Below are positions 37,501-48,896 of a DNA stretch of 64,000 nt, piece after piece (positions within the stretch are counted from its first letter, which is position 1; each line of letters starts with the position of its first letter). The stretch lies in contig NC_051101.1 in the NCBI RefSeq assembly GCF_901709675.1, forward strand, positions 4,031,501 to 4,095,500, in the 5' to 3' direction. Both the position numbers and the translations under genes were made by a program. The DNA is from Syngnathus acus (Eukaryota > Chordata > Actinopteri > Syngnathiformes > Syngnathidae). The notes beneath the pieces are model-generated. The model did not search any database and was not told the origin of the DNA. It was given only the letters and a program-made list of their open reading frames with translations.

Positions 37501-38275
37501 CTGCGTTGCTGCTGCAGCCCTCTATTGTCTGTTCCAAGATTGTCTGATTGTTCATTTTGATGCGTTTGAACTTAAAGTTGCTCTCCCCGGGATGACTCCT
37601 CTCATTGTGTTCTGTCAGGGAGTCAAACTTTTTCGTGTTGAAGTTACATACAGCACACAGGTACAGTGGGTTGAGGATGACATTGGGGTGGTTGGCATCC
37701 ACGTGTTCTTTGAATGTGTTGAGGTTCTGAGTGGAGAAGGAACAGTATTTGCACTCATAGCCTCTTGCTTGTTTACGCGAAGACTTGGAAGTGTCTGATG
37801 ACTCGGACACTGGGATGTCAGGTGCTGCTGGGGAGTCAGAGGTCTTCCCCGTTAGGTCGAGGTCACCAGATGGATCTGTCTCCATAGCATCCTCCTCAGT
37901 AAGGTTCTCTGTTGTCTGGCAGAGGAAGACAGGTTTTACAATTAGAAATGACCGGATGAGATATTCCATTTGCAAATCAGTGCAATCTGTTTTTTACAGC
38001 TGGAATATATTTGCCCAAAATGTAATAAATAAGCAGAGTTAAAAAGTATGTAAAAAAAAAAAAAATAAATCTAATAATTCTTCCTATATTGTACAGGTAG
38101 GGTATTTTGATTAAAACAAAAGAAAAACATCACAATATATTTATTTAACTAACTCAGAGTAAGGACTTATAAATTCCAGACATTAATACGGTACCTCCTC
38201 ATCATCATCCAGCGGCAACATGGTCTCCTGTGGTCGGATCATACAGGGGGTGGAAGCCTTCCGTCGGCTCGACAT
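31572..38275 (-). CDS. zhx2: Zinc fingers and homeoboxes 2, 11 coding exons
   Basis: Minus-strand coding exons are 38275-38195, 37915-37217, 36054-35842, 35703-35437, 35172-34957, 34879-34795, 33755-33570, 33267-32861, 32404-32164, 32096-31931 and 31689-31572. Every junction is GT-AG and in frame, giving 892 residues (human 837). ZHX2 is a nuclear transcriptional repressor acting as homo- or heterodimers with ZHX1/ZHX3 and NF-YA. Two C2H2 fingers (YECKYCSFSTQNLNTFKEH, YLCAVCNFNTKKFDSLTEH) lie in exon 2. Four homeodomains follow. The first has NKFPYPTQAELSWLT with IKVWFTTQRLK, the second EIKKWFSEQR, the third EVDCWFSERR, and the fourth RTQWPTPEEY with DIVRWFKEHR. LNTTKYNPSLD and FPYPTQAELSWLTA are ZHX2-specific, and the derl1 neighbour agrees. 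A serine/proline-rich linker in exon 8 is a local expansion. Introns split homeodomains 2 and 3, unlike the single mammalian coding exon I recall. Confidence 0.94.
36380..36730. repeat. Candidate dispersed repeat in zhx2 intron
   Basis: This contains phrases that recur in fish genome repeats (CATTCCAAAAAGAGGGGCCGG, CATTACAGTAATCTAGC, AGAAAGGAGAGGCTTTATTTT). It has no ORF or clear ends. The repeat status is from memory of similar sequence and is weak. Confidence 0.3.
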
Positions 38276-38326
38276 GATGATGAATAATGAAGGACGGCTC
38301 GCTACACTTTTACTTGACCGGATATG
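38195..38326 (-). other. zhx2: zhx2 first coding exon with 5' UTR acceptor
   Basis: The acceptor TTTCATTTACAG ends at 38327, so this exon has about 51 bases of 5' UTR before the ATG at 38275. It shows that at least one noncoding exon lies further upstream on the minus strand, at higher coordinates. A second possible small noncoding exon lies at about 38554-38511 between GTCCAG and GTGACG signals. Confidence 0.65.
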
Positions 38327-38639
38327 CTGTAAATGAAACTACGACTGGGAACCAAGAGAGGCAGAATGCATTAGCTCGGAGAACCGTGTATTGGGATGGG
38401 TCAAACTTTTAGAATAGGTGCGCCACCGCCCCCTGGGGCACAGAGAGTAGCAGAGAAAGGTGCAATAGAGGGTGACGTTCTGGGCTTGTCTGGCTGACAG
38501 CGTCACCTCTGCAGTAGGATGACCTCGTGAAACTGCATGACAGGACAACACCTGGACAAACAAAAACAGATATCAGCTTTGCCAGATGTACTTTTAAGTA
38601 CATTGCCGCCTGACACAAGTCATGGGAAAACTCTTCTAC

Positions 38640-41600
38640 TTCTAAATATGCCTGATAGCCCTATTTAGTTTTCAGCAGAGCGGAAAGCAATGTTCCCATC
38701 ACTACAAAGCCACATTATGACCAAGACAGACAGTTCTGTTTGTCTCGCAATGTTACGGTTCGGAATGAAAACCCTGGCCTGGATTGTGTTTGTGTCAGTG
38801 TTTGTGGGTGGTGTGACGATGGCTGATTCACTATCGCGAATGATATGACATCTACAAGATAGGCAGTGCATGACAATTCTTAATTCTTAAAGAACAGGAG
38901 CAGGACTGTTTACAAAGATGAGCAATTGAGGAGATCTAGCATTTTTCAGTTTTTCATCTTGGCGTGCCGATTTCTTAGTAGAAGAATTAGATAAGCTTTG
39001 TTTGAGAAAACGAATTGATTGTTCGCCGTTGACCAATTAAATATCTTATCACTGTGACATGTGCCCGCACCGCTCAGTAAAATCAGGGCTTAAGGCTAGT
39101 ATTTTAATGTTTTATCATAAAGGGATCAGACATTTTTCTAAGGGCGTTTTCAAGTTTTTCTGCTATTATTTTCATTAACAGAACACAAGCAGTGTAAAGC
39201 TCAAAGTGAACATAAAGCCACTTCTATTAACATGTACCAATGCAGGACAGAAGGGCATCACATGTTGAGTCGACTACTGTGGGCAAAACCTAATGGACCA
39301 TTAATAGAAACTGATTTGAAACGTGTACTTTCAGCAAAATACTGTGTTATGAGATAATGATCACTAGATCATGTAAAATTTGTCGCCTCATTGTCACAAA
39401 ATGAATTTTAAATTTACATTAACAACTTCAGGATGGAACTAGCAGTGTTATCACTGTAATTGATGACATTGTTGCAGTGCAGATATAAAACATGAAAATG
39501 GTGCCTGACTCTCGGTAAGAGTATAATGACTGAATGCAATGCTGCAAATAGAGAACCAAAGAAACAAAAGCAAAGGCAGCAATCAGCTTTATTTTGTTGT
39601 TGCTAGACAACTTTCTAACGCAATCATGAGAATAGAGAAAAGATAGAAGTTTTCCAGGGTAACTATAAAAGAAGCAGCGAGTTAGACTGGAATGTCAATT
39701 GATATTCTCGGGGCTCCACACTGACGCATCATTCTCACAATCACAAGTACAAATCAAAACGACAGTGTTTCACGATCAAGTGAGTTTGCATAGAACAGCC
39801 AAGAGTTGATACCAGAATGTCCTCTAAAAATTTGCATACCACCTTCATGGCAATACTTGGGTCTCTACATAAATGAGAAAAATAAGAGTTGACGCAACCG
39901 CTGTGACAGAACTTTGCGAATCAAAGTTACTCCCCAGATAATGTAACTCATCAAACGACCGACCCAGAAGTCATTAGAATGCAGACTCATTACAATGGTG
40001 TCGCTATAGCAACTGAGGACATAGCGCTGTAGTCCAGCTGCTACAGTGACTATCTTCACAGTAATAGTCTGACCGCAATGTGTATTAGAACGAGGTGAGC
40101 CATGGATAAAATGAGAAAAATCATTCAAAGAAAATGTCACGTTTGGTATCTGCTATGACCATGAAGAAAATGTCTCTTCTAGAATTTCATGATGTTTTAT
40201 TACTTATACGTACGAGGACTAAAATGGCAGAAATAATGAAATCATAACTCTTACATGAGTCACTAATGACGTAGTGTGTTGGATTCATTTGACTTTGGTG
40301 CAGGAAGCGTAGGTTCAGTTCCCACTCATCGATGGTGTTGATGTGTCTATATGTGCCTTGCAACTGACTGGCAACCAGTCGAGGGTATAAGCGGTATTAA
40401 AAATGGAGGGATGGATAATTCCTGTAGGACATTTTGTTTCATCACTTTTTGAGTTGTGAAGGGGATTGGCGTAACAAAAAAAAAAAAAAAAAAAGGATGC
40501 GTTAAGATTAACATGGAGCTGGACCAAGTACTCCTCCTACTTGTATTGCCCACACAATAAGAAAGATCTGATGAGCAATTCAATTTATGCCATATCCTCA
40601 TCGGTAAGCTGTAATCACAACTGCTACAGATTTTGATATTCAGTGTTAACTGACTAAGAAATCACGTTTTAGTGTCAGACATTGCATATTTTCCAAGTAC
40701 CTACTGAGACATTTGGGGAAATGTTCACGTAAAGGGACTCCAAATAATATAATTCGTAACAGCTATCAAGTTAAAGCCCTAAGAAACATCAGGCATCTCA
40801 AATAAAAAGTAAGAAACACTCACTGTCTCAAACAAAAAGAAAAAAGCATGTCTACCAGCCGTGTCTAACCTTGGTGCATCACTTGGCTTCTGTGTGCCCC
40901 AACTCCCGCCATGCTCATTAAATTTGTATGAATACTTCGCCTGGCAAGTGCCAGACTTTCTTTTCTTCTTTCTTAATGCTATATGCGAGAATGGAGCCAT
41001 GTCATTTTGAGGGAATCAGAAGATGGCAGCAAAACCACTGATGAACACTGGATAGCATTACAGCATGTATTGGGAGGAGAAACAAAACAGCACAGGGGAA
41101 ATTGGTAGAGACCTTGTCTCATGTATGAAGTTGGCAACGATGACGCCAGAGAGAACGACCGCATAACTGTTATAGGAGCAGCTAGATGATAAATACACTG
41201 TGGGGGTGAGTCACAGCAACACATCCCACACAGTGAGTTGTCCTTACAGATTCCTCTGAAAAACATGACTATAGCGTAAACCAGTGTCATTATGTGTAAA
41301 ACCACAGAAACACATTGTTTGTGTCTCGAACAAGAGTCACATATCTTTTTGAAACCGAGATCTACTTTCTGGGTAGGGATCAATGCCAGTTTGATACTTT
41401 AGATAACATAGATTTGCTCTCGAACGACCTTTAATGTTCTTGTTTTATTTCTAATATTGAATGAAGCTCATTAAGGCGACGACATAGATCACGTTAACGA
41501 TTTATCACAAGAATTAGGAAACAGAAAAATATCTATTCGCATTACAACAATGCCGTTTCTATAAATACTGGCCAGTGTTTTCAAACGATCACTTCTATGA

Positions 41601-42980
41601 CTACTCGAAAACCACAATGTCCCATTACTGGTGAGCTAATGGGCTACTCACATGGTCCTAGGGGGCACCAGGTTGTTGACCCCTTGTAGCGAATTTTCTA
41701 TGTAACCTTGCCAATGTAGCACCATGCGAACTAAAGATTATATGGGTCGTCCTCCAAAAATGCGGTGAAATTGCATGGTCAAACGCTGATTCACTCTGAG
41801 AGTCAATTTCTTCCCTTTACAGCCAATCACCTGATTTTACTGCTTATAATATTGCAGACACACAGCAGAGATCAAATATACAACTTCACTGAGATTTGTG
41901 CTGTTGTTTGTGTGTGAATGTATTTAGCTTTCTGTTTACGACGCAAATAACAACGACAGTGCAGTGTGTGCAGCCCAGTCACAGCCATAACTGGGCTTCC
42001 AACATACACAGACGCCGTACTCACTTGTTGAGAAAGGCAAGTACGCTACCAGACAGCAGCCAGTACAAAACTGCCTCTTAAAAGGTATCAAGAGTAAAAA
42101 TCATTATTTGTCCAGCTCTTTTAGTTGGCCTTGGTTACACACAGTCTGCTTTTCAAAGTGGAGGAGCCGACATGCAGCGAAGAGGATTCAGGGCTGACCG
42201 ATGTTTCTGCTCAATAGGTAAGTTTAGCACAGCTTTTTAGATTTTAAACTGAAATCACAGAGTTGCTGTTGTGACCGACAACACTCAGCACATAGATACA
42301 AGAGGGCTGCAAGTTATGAGTCACGCTTTCGGCTCGGGACTCACGATATATCTCGATGGTCAGACTGGTCTCAAAGTTGGCCGCATATTGTGTTGGCTTG
42401 TACGTGTCAGGCAGATAGTTTATTCATTTTTTTCACAACTCAACAGCAACAGCACTTTTGTCGAATAAACGCACACAAACTATTTGTGGACGTCACATGC
42501 CAGAACAGCTCATTAGACACGTTAACTAGCAGCAGGCGCTGAATCTGCTGTCCAGAACTACAACAAAAAATTTGACACTTTGGATTGCAGTGACATTGCT
42601 GTTGCCCAAGATCTAGTGAGAATCCTGGGTCCATTCAAAACTGCTACCACCGCTCTATGCGAAGAAAAATTGCACCATTTATTGTGCCATTAAAAGGAAG
42701 ATGCAAAATTGAAACCATACTGTACTTGTAATAAAGATTTTGAACTGTAGAGTGTTAAAGCACAATTCAGTTCATTTGTTTGTTATTCTCTTTATTACAC
42801 TGAGACAAAGGTTCAAGTTGAAGAGAAGGCGCAAATGGAAAAGATAAATGATTACAATGGGGTCTTATTTAATAGGTGTAATGTTATGTAGTTTGTCCAA
42901 TTGAAGTGCCCATAGCGTGACATCACACATATTTCACCCCGCTCAGATTTTGAATACAAGTTATATATTTTTATTTCAGA
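38640..42980. other. Noncoding sequence upstream of zhx2
   Basis: No gene, RNA or complete mobile element is recognised here. A short SINE-like tail with AACTGACTGGCAACCAGTCGAGGG and ATGGAGGGATGGAT is at 40345-40415. A poly-A run is at 40477-40495. The longest ORF (minus, 40979-41383) has no known family. Confidence 0.45.
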
Positions 42981-42990
42981 AACAATGACG

Positions 42991-43300
42991 TCTCAATGTG
43001 TTGTTACAAATTTGTTAACTTCTATAAATGTGAGAAGTACCCATCTGTGTACAGTCAAATAAATGCCAGAAAAAGAAGCGAGCTGGGTTTGGGAGTAGAA
43101 AAAGTTCAAAATAGTGGCTGCACATGGAAACCATAACTTCTGACTTCTCAATGTGTTGTTACAAATTTGTTAACTTCTATAAATGTGAGAAGTACCCCTC
43201 TGTGTACAGTCAAATAAATGCCAGAAAAAGAAGCGAGCTGGGTTTGGGAGTAGAAAAAGTTCAAAATAGTGGCTGCACATGGAAACCATAACTTCTGACT
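42991..43300. repeat. Exact-spacing tandem duplication, 2 x 155 bp
   Basis: Copy 1 is about 42991-43145 and copy 2 about 43146-43300. Both begin TCTCAATGTGTTGTTACAAA and end ACCATAACTTCTGACT. The only clear difference seen is ACCCATCTG versus ACCCCTCTG. Near-identity suggests a recent duplication or an assembly repeat. Confidence 0.9.
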
Positions 43301-43597
43301 GCCAACATTTACAAGCGATTTTTCTAAACAACAAGGCCAAAGCAATAAGGGGTAGTAGTACAAGAGCGCGAGTGTGGACCCAACAGCGATTGGACATGAC
43401 CTTGCGGAGGGAGGGCGGGCTTTTTATCAGCTCCAAGAGGCACATACATGGTTGCCTGTAAATATATCTGTGTAAAATAAAGTACCAAAATCTCGCTGTC
43501 CATTAGGGCGTATTGTCCCAAGCTAAGTGGACCGACCGGTTCAATATTTTGCTGTACACTGTTACACGCCTACTAAGCACAGGGAGTACCCTTAAAG

Positions 43598-43890
43598 CAC
43601 CGGTGTCAAACTCAAGGCCTGGGGGCCAGATATGGCCCACCGCATCATTTTCTGTGGCCCGCGAAGACAAATTGTGCATTAAATTTATGACATACTAAAA
43701 TTGCAAATTGTCTTAACTTTTAAAAATCATCTTTTTAAAATACTTGAAAAGTTTCCACTAGTCTGATTTGAAAAAAAAAACATTTGTCAGTTTGTTTTGT
43801 AGCTTATACTGTATATAATATAAGGTGTTCATTTATTTGGGTTGACAGCCTACAATGCGGCCCGCGACAAAAATGAGTTTGACACCCCTG
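43598..43890. mobile_element. hAT-like miniature transposon with 8-bp target duplication
   Basis: The element begins CACCGGTGTCAAACTCAAGG and ends AATGAGTTTGACACCCCTG, giving imperfect terminal inverted repeats with the CAGGGGTGTCAAACTC pattern. CCTTAAAG is present on both sides (43590-43597 and 43891-43898), an exact 8-bp duplication typical of hAT insertion. It has no transposase ORF, so it is non-autonomous. Confidence 0.9.
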
Positions 43891-44999
43891 CCTTAAAGGA
43901 TCACAAACAAACCAGGACTTCTCAAAAGCAAAAAGAAAAAAAAAAAATTAAATTAATTTAAACCTAACACCAAGATTCCACAAGATGCTAACGTGCTAAC
44001 ATATACGCATACTCTTTTTGCTTTGGCCTGAGCACAATAACACCAAATTGGAAAGAATCTCAAAGAATAATGAAGAATAGTAACATGCGAATGCCCCACA
44101 ACTGAATATGTGGGGGTTCTCTCTTATAACTATGACAGTTGACAAACCTTGATGGTAATTGCAGTGTATTTGCATTTGAAGGTCAAAAGGTAACTCTACA
44201 TTCAGTGAGAGGGAACAAAAAGTCGCAGACATGTTAAATACATGTTTCAGAAGGACATGGACTCCCTTCAAATATGGATGATGTGAAACGGCAAGAGGCA
44301 GCCGGATTAATCAGGCGTGCAAGGAAAAAACACAGAGTACTGAGCAACATGCAGAATTCCGCTAATGTTGTTTGCTGTAAATGGTAAATGGGCTGACACT
44401 GGCGTAGTTAAGAACCAGGAAAATATCTGCACCGGGGCAGTTAGCCAATCACAGTTTTTTGGGCACACAGTTGTCACAGCAGTGGCCACAACTTATGAAA
44501 AACACTGAATATAAACCCATATCTGTCCTTTAAAATGGCGCTCATAAATCAACCATAAAACGACAAGAGGCTTTACTGCAACCTATCGTCCCATCAAAAA
44601 TTGCTGCTTGTGGACAGCAATTTTTCTACAATGCATGTAGAAACACATGCATTGTTTCTACTTCATACTACTATTGTTTCTACTTCATACTACTTGTTCA
44701 ACAAGTTAGCCAATGCAGAGCAAGAGGAGATGCATGTGTGTGGGTAAGGAAAGGCACGGCTACCACGTACATAGTGTCTCTAGCAGGAGTGTATGAGGCA
44801 GCATTTTGGACCACCACAGAATTAATTGAAAACTAATCACGTGGCTCCTCGAGGGCAAAGCAAAGTGCTGCACTGAGATCTCAAGTGCTGTGCTACGTTC
44901 TGCACAGCAACAGAGCAGGCTTACTTTCAATAGGATTAACATGTTAACCGGAGAATATCTTTACAGGGAGCTCAAAAGTGTAACAATATTAACCATACA

Positions 45000-45114
45000 C
45001 ACATATACATCTGTATACATACATATATATATACATATATATACATATACATATACATACATATATATATATATATATACATATATATATACATGTATAT
45101 ATATATATATATAT
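45000..45114. repeat. AT/ACAT microsatellite
   Basis: Alternating ATACAT and (AT)n reach the very edge of the miniature element. A matching (TA)/(CA) tract lies on the other side of the nested cluster (47300-47412). The element therefore inserted into an AT-rich microsatellite, or the repeat grew at its borders. Confidence 0.9.
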
Positions 45115-45306
45115 TAGGGGTGTAAATCGCGGGTTTTGTAACGATACGATATCATATCGATACAAAGATCCACGATACGATATTTGCCGATATCATAAAG
45201 CCTGCTGTGGTTCATTCACGATACATCACGATATAGAGCTCTACGATCGATATAGAACAATATCCTGATTTATAACAATTCATACGCAAAATCAACAAGG
45301 TACTTT
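45115..45306. mobile_element. Partial miniature element, left end, copy 1
   Basis: This begins AGGGGTGTAAATCGCGGGTT and carries GATACGATATCATATCG and ACGATATAGAGCTCTACGAT. It is almost identical to the left part of the complete copy at 46444-47299. It breaks off at AAAATCAACAAGGTACT, where the telomere-like array begins. Confidence 0.75.
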
Positions 45307-46440
45307 CAAAACTAGGGTTAGGGTTTTCGACTAGGGTTTCCAAACTTAGGGTTAGGGTTAGGATTAGGGTTGGGGTTAGGGTTTCTAACTAGGCTTTCAA
45401 AACTAGGGTTAGGGTTAGACTTAGAGTTAGGGTTAGAGTTAAGGTTAGGGTTAGAGTTAGGGTTAGGGTTACTAACTAGGCTTTCAAAACTAGAGTTAGG
45501 GTTAGGGTTTCTAACTAGGCTTTCAAAACTAGGGTTAGGGTTTCTGACTAGGGTTTCCAAGGAGTTTTGCCATCGCTAATTAGGGTTTCAAACTAGGCTC
45601 AGGGTTTCCGACTAGGGTTTTAAACCAAAGTTAGGGTTTCAAACTAGGTTTTAAAGCTAGGGTTAGGGTTTCCAACGAGGGTTTCAAACTACTTTTTAAG
45701 GGTTTCTAAGATTGGGGTTTCTAACTAGGCTTTCAAAACTAGGGTTAGGGTTTTCGACTAGGGTTTCCAAAGTTAGGGTTAGGGTTAGGATTAGGGTTGG
45801 GGTTAGGGTTTCTAACTAGGCTTTCAAACTAGGGTTAGAGTTAGGGTTACTAACTAGGCTTTCAAAACTAGAGTTAGGGTTAGGGTTAAGGGTTTCTAAC
45901 TAGGCTTTCAAAACTAGGGTTAGGGTTTCCGACTAGGGTTTCCAAGGAGTTTTGCCATCGCTAATTAGGGTTTCAAACTAGGCTCAGGGTTTCCGACTAG
46001 GGTTTTAAACCAAGGTTAGGGTTCCAAACTAGGTTTTAAAGCTAGGGTTAGGGTTTCCAACGAGGGTTTCAAACTACTTTTATGGTTTCTAAGATCAGGG
46101 TTTCTAACTAGGCTTTCAAAACTAGGGTTAGGGTTTCCGACCAGGGTTTCCAAGGAGTTTTGCCATCGCTAATTAAAGTTTCAAACAAGGGGTAGGGTTT
46201 CCGACTAGGGTTTTAAACCAAGCTTAGGGTTACAAACTAGGTTTTAAAGCTGTTAGGGTTTCCAACGAGGGTTTCAAACTACTTTTAGGGTTTCTGAGAT
46301 TAGGGTTTCTAACTAGGCTTTCAAAACTAGGGTTAGGGTTTCCGACCAGGGTTTCCAAGGAGTTTTGCCATTGCTAATTAGGGTTTCAAGCTAGGGTTAG
46401 GGTTTCCGACTAGGGTTTTAAATCAAGGTTAGGGTTACAA
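45307..46440. repeat. Degenerate telomere-like (TTAGGG)n array with higher-order units
   Basis: Runs of GGGTTAGGGTTAGGG alternate with GGGTTTCxAACTAGGCTTTC and GGGTTTCCGACTAGGGTTT. A marker, CCAAGGAGTTTTGCCATCGC, recurs near 45557, 45941, 46150 and 46350. The last units are thus about 200-210 bp and the first interval is nearly double. Ordinary sequence flanks both sides, so this is interstitial and not a chromosome end. The plus-strand Leu/Gly-rich and minus-strand Asn/Pro-rich ORFs here are repeat artefacts. Confidence 0.9.
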
Positions 46441-46443
46441 ACT

Positions 46444-47299
46444 AGGGGTGTAAATCGCGGGTTTTGTAACGATACGATATCATATCGATACAAAGAACCA
46501 CGATACGATATTCGCCGATATCTTAAAGCCTGCTGTGATTCATTCATGATACATCACGATATAGTGCTCTACGATCGATATTAAGATTAAAAGATTAAAA
46601 AGATTAAAGTCCCAATGATCGTCACACACACACCTGGGTGTGGTGAAATTTGTCCTCTGCATTTAACCCATCCCCGTGTGATTTTAATCCATCCCCTGGG
46701 GGAGAGGGGAGCAGTGAGCAGCAGCGGTGCCGCGCTCGGGAATCAGTTGGTGATCTAACCCCCCAATTCCAACCCTTAATGCTGAGTGCCAAGCAGGGAG
46801 GCAATGGGTCCCATTTTTATAGTCTTTGGTATGACCCGGCCGGGGTTTGAACCCACAACCTTCCAGTCTCAGGGCGGACACTCTACCACTAGGCCACTGA
46901 GCTGAGAACAATATCCTGATTTATAACAATTCAGACGCAAAATCAACAACGTACTGCAAACTCTTTATTTACGAAATTACAAAGTGCTTCCAAACGAATG
47001 ACTTGAAGCCCAAAGGGGAGCGAATTTCCTCGTCTTCTTGGACACTAGTCATAGCACCAGCCCAGGGGCCGCGTAGTTGTCGCCTCCCCTTTCACGTGCC
47101 TGCTCTGCTCACAACTCAACACGCCGCGCACTGCTCCCGGAAAGAGGAAGCAAGCAACAATGAACTGGATTTCAAAATAAAGTCGTGTCTAATGTCCGAG
47201 GTCAAAAACGGGCGATATAGATCGATGTTTACGTTTAGCATCGATGCCAACAAATCGTAGAGCATTATATCGATTAATCGATGAATCGTTACACCCCTA
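46444..47299. mobile_element. Miniature element, complete copy interrupted by a SINE
   Basis: The left end is AGGGGTGTAAATCGCGGGTT and the right end is CGATGAATCGTTACACCCCT, forming imperfect inverted termini of a GGGGTGTAAC type known in fish DNA transposons. The interior continues after the SINE with AACAATATCCTGATTTATAA, matching copy 1 across the insertion point. No transposase is present. Confidence 0.75.
46583..46905 (-). mobile_element. tRNA-derived SINE
   Basis: Read on the minus strand, the head has an A box TGGCCTAGTGG (46896-46886) and a B box GGTTCAAACCC (46853-46843). The body contains GGGATGGGTTAAATGCAGAG and the tail is TTTAATC-type repeats. Comparison with copy 1 of the host element dates the insertion after the element was duplicated. 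It is a pol III-type retroposon, not a tRNA gene. Confidence 0.88.
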
Positions 47300-47412
47300 A
47301 TATATATGTATGTATGTATATGTGCATTATATATATATATACGTATATATACATATATATACACACACACACACACACACATACATACATACACACATAT
47401 ATACATATACAC
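47300..47412. repeat. TA/CA microsatellite
   Basis: This is a mixed (TATG), (TA)n and (CA)n tract bordering the right end of the nested cluster. Confidence 0.9.
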
Positions 47413-48660
47413 GCACGCACATAGTATGAAAGCCGCAAACTAAATTAAGGCTTGATTAATTGATTGATTGATTTAATGATGCGAGTAGTAGAATATATAC
47501 AGTATAGTAAAAAGACCAATCATACCATGTAACCCAATAGTTGACAATGACTTAATTTGCATGTATTTGTCAACCGCCAAAACGAAGTAAAATAATAAAT
47601 AGAAAAATAATACGAAGAATAGAAGTAGCGGTAGTCGTAGTCATAGCAAGTGATGTGGGACCCACGTCATTAGTTTTTAAGCTAACTTAACTTTGTACTC
47701 TTATCCACACCATTAAAGAGAGGTCTTGGATATTTGTGACTCAAATAAAGTATAAATAACTAAATAACCCCAAGTAGGAACATTGTGTTTTGTTAAGATA
47801 TAAGATCAATCTTTCTTTATTTGTCCCACTCGGGGAAATTCCAACGTTGGCAGTGAATTAAAAAAATAAAAAATAAATAAAATTGAAAGAGGGATGCGGG
47901 AGGAGGGGTGCCCATTTTTAATCTAGCAGCCTTCAAATTAGGTCAGCGTGACAACATTGTCATCAACATCTAAAACGATCGCTCATGGATTTGGATACAT
48001 CAAGAGACAAATTGCACATTGCTCATTGAAGAAAACAGTTTATGTATGAGTCTCCCCATTACCGTGTGGTCAAATCTCTGCACCTGTTCTGTTCTGTCTT
48101 CTCCTCACATCAGAATTGTCTTCTCTTTACACTATCAGGGGAGGTGGGGGTTGGGGTGGCATTACGCTGCCCGTGGCTGACGTGATGCAGTGCAATGAGC
48201 CTGTCAGTGAACACGCAGTGCCTCCCTTTGCTTCATCCAAAATTTTAAAAAGACTGCAATGACTGTTAAAAAAATGGCAGCAGGATTTCAAACTATTCAC
48301 CGCCGTACAGATAGTGATGGGGGAAAAAAAAGATGCAAAACCCTTGTTTCTTCAGGTTGTTGTTCATTTTAAATGCCTGATTTGTTTAGGCTATAAACAA
48401 AAATAGCCCATAAGAGTTTAATTTAGGAGCTAGAGCATAAAACGAAAACGAAATACCAAAACACTGCAACAGAAATTGCCCATAAATGTGACAGTTAAAT
48501 AAGACACACATTCAAGAAATTACCGACAACACAAACAGACACATATAAAACAAGAATTAACGATAACTTCAATAATTCATTGCATTGCACCACGCAATGC
48601 ATTCGAAGAACTGTGGCTCACCTGCCTTCACGCACAACTTAAATGACAATTTAAGTCATG
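47413..48660. other. Noncoding sequence
   Basis: The only recognisable part is 47796-47850 (TCTTTCTTTATTTGTCCCAC then GGGGAAATTCC), a common fish SINE/LINE tail. No gene is seen. Confidence 0.4.
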
Positions 48661-48856
48661 GTAAATGGGCTTGCTTGAATGGTATAGCACTTTTCTACCT
48701 TTGGTACTCAAAGCACTTCACACTGCCTCCTCATTCACATTCTGATGACATACCATTCAAAGTCTTATTCAAGGACATTTCGACATGGTCACTGGCTGAG
48801 GATCAAACCTCCAACCTCTTGGTTGGGAGACATCTACTCCACCGCTGAGCCACCCC
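48661..48856 (-). mobile_element. tRNA-derived SINE, decayed
   Basis: On the minus strand it begins with an A-box-like TGGCTCAGCGGTGGAG and a B-box-like GGTTTGATCC. The plus-strand end reads TAAATGGGCTTGCTTGAATG and GTATAGCACTTTTCTACCTT, a familiar fish interspersed motif. It is non-coding. Confidence 0.7.
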
Positions 48857-48896
48857 CTCTTCCCAAAGTGACTATGAATTCATAATTCACAGGGTT

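Noticed and set aside
37406-37798. 130-residue plus-strand ORF
   Set aside because: It is the complement of zhx2 exon 2, which encodes the two zinc fingers on the minus strand.
40979-41383. 134-residue minus-strand ORF with several cysteines
   Set aside because: No domain spacing, similarity or splice signals support it; the composition looks random.
45318-45579. Asn/Pro-rich and Leu/Gly-rich ORFs in the telomere-like array
   Set aside because: They are direct translations of the TTAGGG-type repeat on each strand, with no independent evidence of coding.
45307-46440. Telomere-like array as a real chromosome end
   Set aside because: Non-telomeric sequence continues for many kb on both sides and the repeats are degenerate with higher-order structure, so it is interstitial.
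46835-46905. tRNA gene
   Set aside because: A and B boxes are present, but the sequence continues into a SINE body with a repetitive tail and I see no complete cloverleaf. It is a retroposon head.
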